From DATAFF01 sp036257595 (GTDB taxonomy: Bacteria; Pseudomonadota; Alphaproteobacteria; Rhizobiales; Aestuariivirgaceae): a stretch of DNA of 11,817 bases. Shown here piece by piece: positions 1 to 7,508 of this stretch. Below the pieces are notes generated by a model. The model saw nothing but the letters and a program-made list of their open reading frames with translations. It ran no database searches and had not been told where the DNA came from. Positions within the stretch are counted from its first letter, which is position 1; every line of letters begins with the position of its first letter. Position numbers and translations under genes: made by a program. The stretch is from NCBI GenBank assembly GCA_036257595.1, contig DATAFF010000129.1, positions 1 to 11,817 on the forward strand, written 5' to 3'.

Positions 1-72
1 GGGAAATCACATAGGGAATCGGTTGCGGTTGGACGAATAGCCCAAGCTAAGTCAATCAGGCGCGAGTCTTCC
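1..72. other. Non-coding left edge downstream of glpK
   Basis: This short stretch lies beyond the glpK stop codon. I see no open frame that can be supported and no clear GC stem followed by a T run, so the terminator of the glp operon, if there is one, lies outside the window. Confidence 0.4.
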
Positions 73-1566
73 TCACCCCCGCGACAGAGCCCGCGACACC
101 GCATCCCGCCAGCCGGCGAATTTGCGCGCCCGCGTTGCCTCGTCCATCTCGGGCGTGAAGCGCCGCTCCAGCTGCCAACCTTTGGCGAACTCGGCCGGCG
201 CCGGATAGAGCCCGGCATCGAGCCCGGCGAGATAAGCGGCGCCGAGCGCGGTGGTCTCGAGGATCTTGGGCCGGTCGACGGGGGCATCGATGATGTCGGC
301 GAGGAACTGCATCGTCCAGTCGGAGGCGACCATGCCGCCATCGACCCTGAGCACCGTTCCGGCGCCGCCGCCCTGCCAGTCGCCGCGCATCGCCTCCAGG
401 AGATCGCGCGTCTGGTAGCACACCGCCTCGAGCGCGGCGCGGGCAAGCTCGGCCGTGCCGGTGCCGCGGGTGAGCCCGGTAATGATGCCGCGCGCCTCGG
501 CGTCCCACCATGGCGCCCCGAGACCGACGAAGGCCGGCACCAGATAGACCGCCTGTTCGGGATCGGCGGCAGCCGCGAGCGGCGCTGTCGCGGCAGCATC
601 GGGAATGATCTTGAGCCCGTCGCGCAGCCATTGCACCGCGGCGCCGGCGACGAAGATCGAGCCCTCGAGTGCATAGACGCGCTCGCCGGCCAGCTGATAG
701 GCGATGGTGGTGAGAAGCCGGTTGCGCGAAATGACGCTCTGCCGCCCGGTATTGAGCAGGGCGAAGCAGCCGGTTCCGTAAGTCGATTTCAGCATGCCGG
801 GCTCGAAGCAGGCCTGGCCGATGGTCGCCGCCTGCTGGTCGCCGGCAACGCCGCGAATGGCGATCGAGCCGCCGAACAGCTCGGGCATGGTCGTGCCGTA
901 GAGCGCGGCACAGTCCTTGACCTCCGGCAGCATGGGTCGCGGCACAGCGAAGATCGCCAGCAGCTCGTCGTCGAAGCTGCCGCCGTGAATGTCGAGCAGC
1001 AGCGTGCGCGACGCGTTGGTGGCGTCGGTGGCGTGGACCTTGCCGCCGGTGAGCCTCGAGATCAGGAAGCTGTCGACTGTGCCGAAGCACAATTCGCCCC
1101 GTGCCGCGCGTTCCCGGGCACCGGGAACCGATTCGAGAATCCAGGCCGCCTTTGTGCCGGAGAAATAGGGGTCGAGGATGAGCCCGGTCTTGGCGGTGAT
1201 CCCGGGCTCGTAGCCGGCAGCCTTGAGCGCCTGGCAGCGATCGGCGGTGCGGCGATCCTGCCACACGATGGCGCGGTGGACGGCGCGGCCGGTGTCGCGC
1301 TCCCAGATCAGCGTGGTCTCGCGCTGGTTGGTAATGCCGATGGCGGCGATCTCGCCGGCACTGATGCCGGCCTTGGCGATGGCATTGCGGCTGGTGGACA
1401 ACACCGTCGCCCAGATCTCCTCGGGGTCGTGCTCGACGAAACCGGGACGGGGAAAATGCTGGGTGAATTCCTCCTGCGCCACCGCGACCGGATGCAGTTT
1501 GTCGTCGAACACGATGGCCCGCGACGACGTCGTCCCCTGATCGATGGCGAGAACATAGGCGCGCAT
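73..1566 (-). CDS. glpK: Glycerol kinase
   Basis: Phosphorylates glycerol with ATP to sn-glycerol-3-phosphate in the cytoplasm, trapping imported glycerol and making the substrate of GlpD. It is 497 aa, close to the ~500 aa of FGGY-family glycerol kinases. Visible motifs are the N-terminal phosphate loop DQGTTSSR (residues 9-16), glycerol contacts QRET (81-84, R82/E83) and DPYFSGTK (132-139, Y134), the catalytic Asp in GVAGDQQ (D243), STYGTG (261-266), and the C-terminal FGGY signature starting VDGGMVASDW (about 408-417). The ATG lies 6 nt after the glpU stop, making it the last gene of the operon. By hand alignment, the glycine/arginine loop that binds fructose-1,6-bisphosphate in the E. coli enzyme (GGKGGTR) is not conserved here (about residues 228-234), and the C-terminus lacks an obvious EIIA-Glc docking segment, so E. 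coli-type allosteric control is probably absent. The function is secure; the regulatory inference is not. Confidence 0.97.
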   Translation of the reverse strand: MRAYVLAIDQGTTSSRAIVFDDKLHPVAVAQEEFTQHFPRPGFVEHDPEEIWATVLSTSRNAIAKAGISAGEIAAIGITNQRETTLIWERDTGRAVHRAIVWQDRRTADRCQALKAAGYEPGITAKTGLILDPYFSGTKAAWILESVPGARERAARGELCFGTVDSFLISRLTGGKVHATDATNASRTLLLDIHGGSFDDELLAIFAVPRPMLPEVKDCAALYGTTMPELFGGSIAIRGVAGDQQAATIGQACFEPGMLKSTYGTGCFALLNTGRQSVISRNRLLTTIAYQLAGERVYALEGSIFVAGAAVQWLRDGLKIIPDAAATAPLAAAADPEQAVYLVPAFVGLGAPWWDAEARGIITGLTRGTGTAELARAALEAVCYQTRDLLEAMRGDWQGGGAGTVLRVDGGMVASDWTMQFLADIIDAPVDRPKILETTALGAAYLAGLDAGLYPAPAEFAKGWQLERRFTPEMDEATRARKFAGWRDAVSRALSRG

Positions 1567-1572
1567 GGCAGC

Positions 1573-1869
1573 TCACACCCACAGAAACACCGCGATCGCA
1601 TAAAGGATCGCAATCACCAGCGGAGCATAGAGCGGCGGACCGAAAAAGCCGAGCCACGCCAGCATGATGTAGGCGGTGCCGAGCAGCGAGATGAACAGCC
1701 GGTCGCCGCGGGTGGTGTCGAGCCCGAGAATGCCATGACGCGGGCCGCCGCCCGGCGAGTAATATTCCCACACCGACATGACGATGAAGCACAGGAGAAT
1801 GAACAGGAAGAACGCGGCGGTCGGCCATGTCCAGGCCATCCACGACAAGCCGGAGAACGCGTCCATCAT
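1573..1869 (-). CDS. glpU: Small membrane protein of the glycerol ABC transporter locus (DUF2160-like)
   Basis: A 98-aa, very hydrophobic protein with three likely membrane helices (about residues 13-34, 58-77 and 80-97). A conserved-looking loop RHGILGLDTTRGDR (44-57) lies between helices 1 and 2. It matches the small predicted integral membrane protein found between the permease and kinase genes of rhizobial glpSTPQUV clusters. No biochemical role is known to me. Its place inside the transporter operon, 14 nt after glpQ and 6 nt before glpK, suggests an accessory transporter subunit or a factor linking uptake to the kinase, but that is inference. Two adjacent ATG codons are possible starts; the first lies 9 nt after a GGAGG sequence and is preferred. 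Confidence 0.85.
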   Translation of the reverse strand: MMDAFSGLSWMAWTWPTAAFFLFILLCFIVMSVWEYYSPGGGPRHGILGLDTTRGDRLFISLLGTAYIMLAWLGFFGPPLYAPLVIAILYAIAVFLWV

Positions 1870-1883
1870 CGCGCGGTTCCTCC

Positions 1884-2681
1884 CTAGACCCGCCCGAGGG
1901 CAAAGCCCTTGGCGATGTAATTGCGCACGAAATAGATGACCACCGCACCGGGGATCAGGGTGAGCGATCCGGCGGCGGCAAGAAGCCCGAGCTCATAGCC
2001 GGAGGTGCTGGCGGTCTTGGTCATCAGCGCCGCGATCGGCTTTGCCGCCACCGAGGTCAGGGTCTTTGCCAGAAGAAGCTCGACCCAGGAGAACATGAAG
2101 CAGAAGAAGCAGGCGACGCCGATGCCGGCCGCAATGGTCGGCATGAAGATGCGGATGAAGAAGTGCCAGAACGAATAGCCGTCGACATAGGCGGTCTCGT
2201 CGAGCTCCTTGGGCACGCCCGACATGAAGCCTTCGAGAATCCACACTGCCAGCGGAATGTTGAACAGCGTATGGGCGAGCGCCACCGCCCATGGCGTGTC
2301 GAACAGGCCGACCGCCGAATAGAGCTGGTAGAAGGGGAGCGCGAACACCGCCGGCGGCGCCATGCGGTTGGTGAGGAGCCAGAAGAACAAATGCTTGTCG
2401 CCGAGGAAGCGGTAGCGCGAGAAGGCATAGGCTGCGGGCAGAGCGACCGCGACCGACAGGATGGTGTTGATCACTACATACTCTATCGACGCGATATAGC
2501 CGTTGTACCAGGAGGGGTTGGTGAAGATGACCTTGTAATTTTCAAGGGTGAAGCTGTGTGGCCACAGGGTGAAGCCGCCAAGGATCTCGTTGGTGGTCTT
2601 GAATGACATATTGAGCAGCCAATAGATCGGCAGCAGCAAAAAGATGATGTAGATCGTCGGAACCAGATAGCGCGCGCGCAT
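1884..2681 (-). CDS. glpQ: Glycerol ABC transporter permease (second subunit)
   Basis: Inner-membrane permease of the carbohydrate-uptake (MalG-like, CUT1) type, expected to pair with GlpP and form the glycerol translocation path. It has about six membrane helices (roughly residues 5-25, 64-88, 99-123, 130-150, 181-203 and 231-253). The cytoplasmic EAA coupling loop is visible as ELDETAYVDGYSFWHFF, followed by a proline after the IRIF stretch. The chosen start is the ATG at 2681, because GAGG lies 5 nt before it and this leaves 2 nt after the glpP stop (265 aa). An upstream in-frame GTG at 2687 would overlap the glpP stop as GTGA but has the Shine-Dalgarno sequence directly against it. The name follows the rhizobial glpSTPQUV scheme; this protein is not the E. 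coli GlpQ phosphodiesterase. Confidence 0.92.
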   Translation of the reverse strand: MRARYLVPTIYIIFLLLPIYWLLNMSFKTTNEILGGFTLWPHSFTLENYKVIFTNPSWYNGYIASIEYVVINTILSVAVALPAAYAFSRYRFLGDKHLFFWLLTNRMAPPAVFALPFYQLYSAVGLFDTPWAVALAHTLFNIPLAVWILEGFMSGVPKELDETAYVDGYSFWHFFIRIFMPTIAAGIGVACFFCFMFSWVELLLAKTLTSVAAKPIAALMTKTASTSGYELGLLAAAGSLTLIPGAVVIYFVRNYIAKGFALGRV

Positions 2682-2683
2682 CG

Positions 2684-3559
2684 TCACCTCGCCTCATTCC
2701 GTGTCATCAGCGTGTAGAACAGCCAGCTGAGCAGCAGGATAATCAGGAAGTAGATGATCGACATCGCTGCCGCCGGGCCGAGGTCGAATTGGCCGAGCGC
2801 CGTCTTGACCAGGTCGATCGACAGGAAGGTCGTGGAATTGCCCGGGCCGCCGCCGGTCAGCACCACCACCTCGGTGTAGATCATGAAGGAGTCCATGAAG
2901 CGCAGCAGGATGGCGATGGTCAGCACATAGCGCAGCTTCGGCAGCTGAATATAGCGGAACACCGCCCAGGGCCGTGCCGCATCGATCCGAGCCGCCTGGT
3001 AATAGGCATCGGGGATGGACACGAGGCCGGCAAAGCATAGAAGCACGACGAGCGAGGTCCAGTGCCACACATCCATCAGAACGACGGTGAACCAGGCGGC
3101 CACCGGCTGGCGCGTGTAGTTGAAGGGGATGCCGAGGCCATTGATCGCCTTGCCGAGGAGCCCGATCTCGGGCAGCGCCATGATGTTCCACATCGCGCCG
3201 ACCACGTTCCACGGAATGAGCAGCGGAAGGGCCATCAGGACGAGGCAGACCGAAACCCACGGTCCGCGCCGCGGCATCGCCAGCGCAATGGCGAGGCCGA
3301 GCGGGATCTCGATCGCAAGCACGATGGCGGTGAACAGGATCTGCCGCAGCAGCGCCTCGTGGAAGCGGCTGGAGTTCAGCGTCTCCTGGAACCAGCGCAC
3401 GCCCGACCAGAAGAACACGTTGTCGCCGAAGGACTCCTGGAACGAGTAGTTGACGACGGTCATCAGCGGGATCACGGCATTGAAGGCCACCAGCGCCACC
3501 ACCGGCAGGACGAACAGCCACCCGAACTGATTGACGGTCTTTCTCACGTCACCACCCAT
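2684..3559 (-). CDS. glpP: Glycerol ABC transporter permease (first subunit)
   Basis: Inner-membrane permease of 291 aa, MalF/UgpA-like in size and layout, with about six helices (first at ~13-35, others near 72-96, 101-128, 154-180, 210-232 and 263-286). The EAA loop is present as QAARIDAARPWAVFRYIQLP (188-207), with the usual A-A-x-x-D-A pattern and a terminal I-x-LP. The segment VVLTGGGPGNSTTFL (231-245) is typical of CUT1 permeases. The ATG overlaps the 3' end of glpT by 16 nt and has GAGG 4 nt upstream. A GTG four codons later overlaps the glpT stop as GTGA and is an alternative start. Either arrangement implies translational coupling with the ATPase gene. The substrate assignment to glycerol rests on the neighbours. 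Confidence 0.93.
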   Translation of the reverse strand: MGGDVRKTVNQFGWLFVLPVVALVAFNAVIPLMTVVNYSFQESFGDNVFFWSGVRWFQETLNSSRFHEALLRQILFTAIVLAIEIPLGLAIALAMPRRGPWVSVCLVLMALPLLIPWNVVGAMWNIMALPEIGLLGKAINGLGIPFNYTRQPVAAWFTVVLMDVWHWTSLVVLLCFAGLVSIPDAYYQAARIDAARPWAVFRYIQLPKLRYVLTIAILLRFMDSFMIYTEVVVLTGGGPGNSTTFLSIDLVKTALGQFDLGPAAAMSIIYFLIILLLSWLFYTLMTRNEAR

Positions 3560-4611
3560 CCGTCCTCATAGATCCGCGTATGATCCGGAGCGAAGCGCAC
3601 GAAGGCTCGGCCCTCGGGCACCGTCTCGCCTTCGCGCACCAGAAGCTTGATGGTGCTGTCGGCGGCGCGTGACTCGACGATCTGGTAGCGCCCGGCATCG
3701 AGCACCTTGACGATCTTCACCGGAATGCCCTCCTGGGACAGCCGGACGAATTCCGGACGCACGCCGAGCTCCAGCATCTTGCCATTGCCGCGATAGGCCG
3801 CGGCATTGGCGCTTTCGACCGGGCGGCCGGCGAACACCGCCACCCCGTTCTCGACCTGGCAGGGCAGCACATTCATGCCCGGCGAGCCGATGAAATGACC
3901 GACAAAGGTGTGCTTCGGATCTTCGTAGAGCTCGACCGGCGTGCCGATCTGGACGATCTCGCCATCCTTCATCACGACGACCTGGTCGGCGAAGGTCAGC
4001 GCCTCGGTCTGGTCGTGCGTGACATAGATCATGGTCCGCCGGATGCGCCGGTGAAGCTCGCGCAGCTTGGAGCGCAGCACCCATTTCAAATGCGGATCGA
4101 TCACCGTCAGCGGCTCGTCGAACATGATGACATTGACGTCGGAGCGGACGAGCCCGCGGCCGAGCGAGATCTTCTGCTTGCCGTCGGCGGTCAGGCCCGA
4201 AGCGCGCTGCTTGAGCGTCGGCTCGAGCTCGAGCATGGCGGCGATCTCATGCACCCGCGTATCGACCTGAGCTTCGGGAACACCGCGGTTTCGCAATGGA
4301 AATGCGAGATTGCCGTAGACCGTCATGGTGTCGTAGATGACCGGGAACTGGAACACCTGCGCGATGTTGCGTTCCTCCGGGCTCTTGTCGGTCACATCGA
4401 CGCTATCGAACAGGATGCGGCCCTCGGTTGGTCTGAGCAGGCCGGAGATCAAATTGAGGAGCGTGGTCTTGCCGCAGCCGGAAGGGCCGAGCAGGGCATA
4501 AGCCCCGCCATTGGCAAGCTCGAGCGTCATGCGCCTGAGCGCCCACACCACCTCGCCATCGGCCATGGTGCCATAGGTGTGGCGGAGATCCTCCAGCGTG
4601 ATCTTAGCCAA
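3544..4611 (-). CDS. glpT: Glycerol ABC transporter ATPase GlpT, degenerate signature motif, TTG start
   Basis: Cytoplasmic ATP-binding subunit (355 aa), not the E. coli GlpT antiporter. With the TTG at 4611 as start, Walker A is GPSGCGKT (42-49), the Q-loop Gln is Q88, Walker B is VIMFDEP (161-167), the H-loop is YVTHDQTEA (H199), and a MalK-like C-terminal OB-type domain follows from ~235. The ABC signature, normally LSGGQ, reads LTADGKQ (140-146), and the D-loop reads IDPHLK instead of LDxxLR. TTG is chosen because GGGAGG (4617-4622) lies 5 nt upstream and the product then begins AKITLEDLRHTYG, as relatives do. The frame stays open upstream to 4716, but that part lies over glpS. The start overlaps the glpS stop by 8 nt (TTGGCTAA). 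The weak start codon plus overlap suggests that its level is tied to GlpS. Confidence 0.93.
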   Translation of the reverse strand: MAKITLEDLRHTYGTMADGEVVWALRRMTLELANGGAYALLGPSGCGKTTLLNLISGLLRPTEGRILFDSVDVTDKSPEERNIAQVFQFPVIYDTMTVYGNLAFPLRNRGVPEAQVDTRVHEIAAMLELEPTLKQRASGLTADGKQKISLGRGLVRSDVNVIMFDEPLTVIDPHLKWVLRSKLRELHRRIRRTMIYVTHDQTEALTFADQVVVMKDGEIVQIGTPVELYEDPKHTFVGHFIGSPGMNVLPCQVENGVAVFAGRPVESANAAAYRGNGKMLELGVRPEFVRLSQEGIPVKIVKVLDAGRYQIVESRAADSTIKLLVREGETVPEGRAFVRFAPDHTRIYEDGWVVT

Positions 4612-5683
4612 GCGCGCCTCCCGCGATGAGCCGGCCTTCCTCGTCGAAGAAGAAGCTCTCGTCGACATCGACATAAAGTCTGGCGGTGCTGCCCACCTCG
4701 AAGAGATGGATGCCATGCGACTGCGACACCCAGGTGCGCCCGTTCAGATCGAAATGCACGATGCTTTCCGAGCCTGAGAGCTCGGTCACCAGCACCCGCC
4801 CTTCGATCGGCGCAAGCCGCGCTCGGTCGGATGCAGCGGTGATATGATGGGGACGGATGCCCCAATTGTAGGACCCGTCGGGGATCGCCGCGCCGACCTT
4901 GCCGGCAGGCAGGCGAACGCTGTTGCCGATCAGGATCTCGCCGCCCTGCTTGATGATCGGCGCCGTGTTGATCGGGGGATCGGAGAAGACGCGGGCGGTG
5001 GTGATGTCGTTCGGGTGGCGGTAGATGTGAGCGGTCGGGCCATATTGGGTCACCCGGCCTTCATGCAAGGTCGCGGTATTGCCGCCGAACAGCAAGGCCT
5101 CGATGGGCTCGGTGGTGGCATAGACCACGATGCAGTTCCGCCCGGCGAACAGCTTGGGCAGCTCGTCGCGCAGTTCCTCGCGCAGCTTGTAATCGAGATT
5201 GGCGAGCGGCTCGTCGAGCAGGATGAGGTCGGCGTCCTTGGCAAGGGCGCGGGCAATGGCGGTGCGCTGCTGCTGGCCGCCTGACAGCTCGGTCGGCCTG
5301 CGATCGAGCAGCGGGGTCAGATGAAGGAGATTGGCCGTGCGCTTGACTCGAACATCGATCTCGGCTTGCGGCATTCGCGCCACCCTGAGCGGCGAGGCGA
5401 TGTTCTCGTAAACGGTGAAGTTCGGGTAGTTGATGAATTGTTGATAGACCATCGCGACATTGCGCTTCTGCACCGGCACGGTGCTGACGTTCTCGCCGCG
5501 GAAGAACACCTCGCCGGAGGTTGGCCGCTCGAGACCGGCCATCAGCTGCATCAATGTCGTCTTGCCGGCGCGCGTCGTCCCGAGGAGCACGTTGAAGCTG
5601 CCCTCGGCGAAGGTGAGATTGGTCTCGTGGATGTGAATGTCGGCGCCGACCCGCTTGACGACATTCTTCAATTCCAGGGACAT
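4604..5683 (-). CDS. glpS: Glycerol ABC transporter ATPase GlpS, H-loop histidine missing
   Basis: Cytoplasmic ATP-binding subunit (359 aa) expected to form a heterodimer with GlpT under the GlpPQ channel. Seen in order: Walker A GTTRAGKT (35-42), Q-loop Q81, a fully canonical signature LSGGQQQR (133-140), Walker B LILLDEP (153-159, E158), D-loop ANLDYKLR, and a C-terminal regulatory domain from ~225. The switch histidine expected after Walker B (YVTHDQ in relatives) is absent: the segment reads YATTEPIEAL, with Thr at 191. The start ATG at 5683 gives MSLELKNVVKR, a normal first strand for the family; the frame is open further upstream but without an ABC match. The ribosome site is weak, which fits the hairpin just upstream and a lower dose than the binding protein. 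Confidence 0.94.
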   Translation of the reverse strand: MSLELKNVVKRVGADIHIHETNLTFAEGSFNVLLGTTRAGKTTLMQLMAGLERPTSGEVFFRGENVSTVPVQKRNVAMVYQQFINYPNFTVYENIASPLRVARMPQAEIDVRVKRTANLLHLTPLLDRRPTELSGGQQQRTAIARALAKDADLILLDEPLANLDYKLREELRDELPKLFAGRNCIVVYATTEPIEALLFGGNTATLHEGRVTQYGPTAHIYRHPNDITTARVFSDPPINTAPIIKQGGEILIGNSVRLPAGKVGAAIPDGSYNWGIRPHHITAASDRARLAPIEGRVLVTELSGSESIVHFDLNGRTWVSQSHGIHLFEVGSTARLYVDVDESFFFDEEGRLIAGGALG

Positions 5684-5702
5684 GGCAATGCGCGCCCGCA
5701 AA

Positions 5703-5734
5703 CCCCCGGAGCACGCCGTCGCGCGCCCCGGAGG
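5703..5734 (-). promoter_or_regulatory. Intercistronic hairpin between glpV and glpS (attenuator or mRNA stabiliser)
   Basis: Read on the minus strand, CCTCCGGGGCGCGC can pair with GCGTGCTCCGGGGG across a four-base GACG loop: 14 pairs, three of them G-U, starting 13 nt after the glpV stop. Only three T residues follow, so it would be a leaky terminator at best. A hairpin just after a binding-protein gene is a common way to make more binding protein than membrane and ATPase subunits, either by partial termination or by protecting the upstream mRNA from 3' decay. The pairing is seen directly; the function is inferred. Confidence 0.55.
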
Positions 5735-5747
5735 AGATTGCGAGTGA

Positions 5748-7493
5748 TTACTTCTGCTTCTCGGTCCAGCGCTTGACCAGCTCGTCATAGGCGATGGTCT
5801 CGCCTTTCGGCTTCTCATCGGCGAGCTTCGCGGCGGGACCATTCGGCTTGCCGAGCCATTCCGACGGATCCTTCTCCGGATTGAGCCGCGGGCCACAACC
5901 ACCATAGGTGTTGTTGGCTTTGTCGGCCGCTTCCATGCGCGCCATGATCTGGTCCATCTCGCCGGCCAACCGGTCCATCGCCTGCTGCGGCGTGAACGCA
6001 CCGGAATTGACATCTCCGATCTGCTGCCACCACAGCTGGGCGAGCTTCGGATAGTCGGGGACGTTGATGCCGGTCGGCGTCCACAGCACGCGGTCGGGCG
6101 AGCGATAGAACTCGACCAGGCCGCCGAGCTTGGGCGCGCGCTCGGTGAACGACTTGTCGCGAATGTCCGAGTCGCGAATGATCGTCAGGCCGACATGGCT
6201 CTTCTTCAGCGACACCGACTTCGACACGGTGAACTGGGCATAGAGCCAGGCCGCCTTGCGACGGTCGACCGGGGTGGAGTTGAACAGCGTCCAGGAGCCG
6301 GCATCCTGATAGCCGAGCTTCATGCCCTCGACCCAATAGGGCCCGTGGGGGGAGGGGGCCATGCGCCAGAGCGGCGTGCCGTTCTCGTCGGCGGTGTTGT
6401 TGCCTTCGCTCTTCGGCTTCACCATGGTCTGGGTGAAGGCGGTGTACCAGAAGATCTGCTGGGCGACATTGCCTTGCGCCAAGGCCGGCAGCGACTGGTA
6501 GAAGTCGAGGTCGGCGGCACCCGGCGGTGCATATTTGCGCAACCACTCGTCCCATTTGGCGATGGCATAGATGGCAGCCGGGCTGTTGGTCCCGCCGCCG
6601 CGCGACACCGAGGCGCCGGCCGGGTTGCAGGAGCCTTCCTCCATGCGGATGCCCCATTCGTCGATGGGGCGGCCATTGGGAAGACCCTTCGATCCTTCGC
6701 CGGCCATCGACAGCCAGGCGTCGGTCATGCGCCAGCCAAGGTCGGGAGCGCGCTTGCCGTAATCCATATGGCCATAGACCCGGACGCCGTCGATCTCCTT
6801 CACGTCATTGGTGAAGAAGTCGGCAATGTCCTCATAGGCCGACCAGTTGACCGGCACGCCAAGCTCGTAGCCGTATTTGGCCTTGAACTTGTCCTTGAGA
6901 TCCTGGCGGTCGAACCAGTCCTTGCGGAACCAGTAGAGATTGGCGAATTGCTGGTCGGGCAGCTGCCACAGCTTGCCGTCCGGCCCGGTGGTGAAGGATT
7001 TGCCGATGAAGTCGTCGATGTCGAGCGTCGGCAGGGTGACGTCCTTGCCCTCGCCGGCCATCCAGTCGGTGAGATTGGTGGCGCTCTGCAGTCGCGAATG
7101 CGTGCCGATCAGGTCGGAATCGTTGACATAGGCGTCATAGAGATTGCGGTTGGTCTGCATCTGCGTCTGAACCGCCTGGACGACCTCGCCTTCGCCGAGG
7201 ATCTGGTGGTTCACCTTGATGCCGGTGATCTCCTCGAAAGCCTTGGTGAGCTTTTCCGCCTCATAACGATGGGTCGGGACGTCCTCCGACAGAACGTTGA
7301 CCTCCATGCCCTTGAAGGGCTCGGCGGCCTTGATGAAAAACTCCATCTCCTTCAGCTGCTGGTCCTTGGATATGGTCGAGGGCTGGAATTCGGAGTCGAC
7401 CCATTTCTTCGCGGCCTCCATATCCGCGAGAGCAGGGGTCGCCCCAAGCGCAATCAGCAGCGCGGCCACTGATGCTGTATGGCGGATCGACAT
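5748..7493 (-). CDS. glpV: Periplasmic glycerol-binding protein of the ABC transporter
   Basis: Extracellular solute-binding protein (581 aa), longer than most CUT1 binding proteins (~400-450 aa) but as expected for the GlpV type. A Sec signal peptide is clear: positively charged start MSIRH, a hydrophobic stretch VAALLIALGATP, and a signal peptidase I site ALA|DM after residue 23. There is no lipobox. The mature protein is rich in Trp and Tyr, and its two cysteines (C289 in EEGSCNPAG and C533 in GGCGPRLN) could form a disulphide. The ATG at 7493 lies 9 nt after GGAGG and 15 nt after the glpD stop, so it is co-transcribed with glpD. An out-of-frame ATG at 7500 is too close to the ribosome site. 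The ligand is inferred from the glp neighbours. In the rhizobial order I recall (glpSTPQUV) this gene follows glpU, whereas here it comes before glpS. Confidence 0.93.
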   Translation of the reverse strand: MSIRHTASVAALLIALGATPALADMEAAKKWVDSEFQPSTISKDQQLKEMEFFIKAAEPFKGMEVNVLSEDVPTHRYEAEKLTKAFEEITGIKVNHQILGEGEVVQAVQTQMQTNRNLYDAYVNDSDLIGTHSRLQSATNLTDWMAGEGKDVTLPTLDIDDFIGKSFTTGPDGKLWQLPDQQFANLYWFRKDWFDRQDLKDKFKAKYGYELGVPVNWSAYEDIADFFTNDVKEIDGVRVYGHMDYGKRAPDLGWRMTDAWLSMAGEGSKGLPNGRPIDEWGIRMEEGSCNPAGASVSRGGGTNSPAAIYAIAKWDEWLRKYAPPGAADLDFYQSLPALAQGNVAQQIFWYTAFTQTMVKPKSEGNNTADENGTPLWRMAPSPHGPYWVEGMKLGYQDAGSWTLFNSTPVDRRKAAWLYAQFTVSKSVSLKKSHVGLTIIRDSDIRDKSFTERAPKLGGLVEFYRSPDRVLWTPTGINVPDYPKLAQLWWQQIGDVNSGAFTPQQAMDRLAGEMDQIMARMEAADKANNTYGGCGPRLNPEKDPSEWLGKPNGPAAKLADEKPKGETIAYDELVKRWTEKQK

Positions 7494-7508
7494 AACGCAT
7501 TTCCTCCT

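Noticed and set aside
631..1887. Plus-strand open frame of 418 codons
   Set aside because: Antisense shadow of glpK, rich in Arg, Glu and Gly without any domain.
56..1948. Long minus-strand open frame of 630 codons across glpK and glpU
   Set aside because: It is a shifted frame of GC-rich coding DNA, with Arg/His/Ala-rich low-complexity translation and no family match; glpK in the other frame has full catalytic motifs.
4604..6013. Upstream extension of glpS to 469 codons
   Set aside because: The extra part overlaps glpV on the same strand in another frame and lacks ABC sequence; MSLELKNVVK at 5683 is a normal ABC start.
6195..7472. Plus-strand open frame of 425 codons opposite glpV
   Set aside because: Antisense shadow; the glpV frame has a signal peptide, ribosome site and operon spacing.
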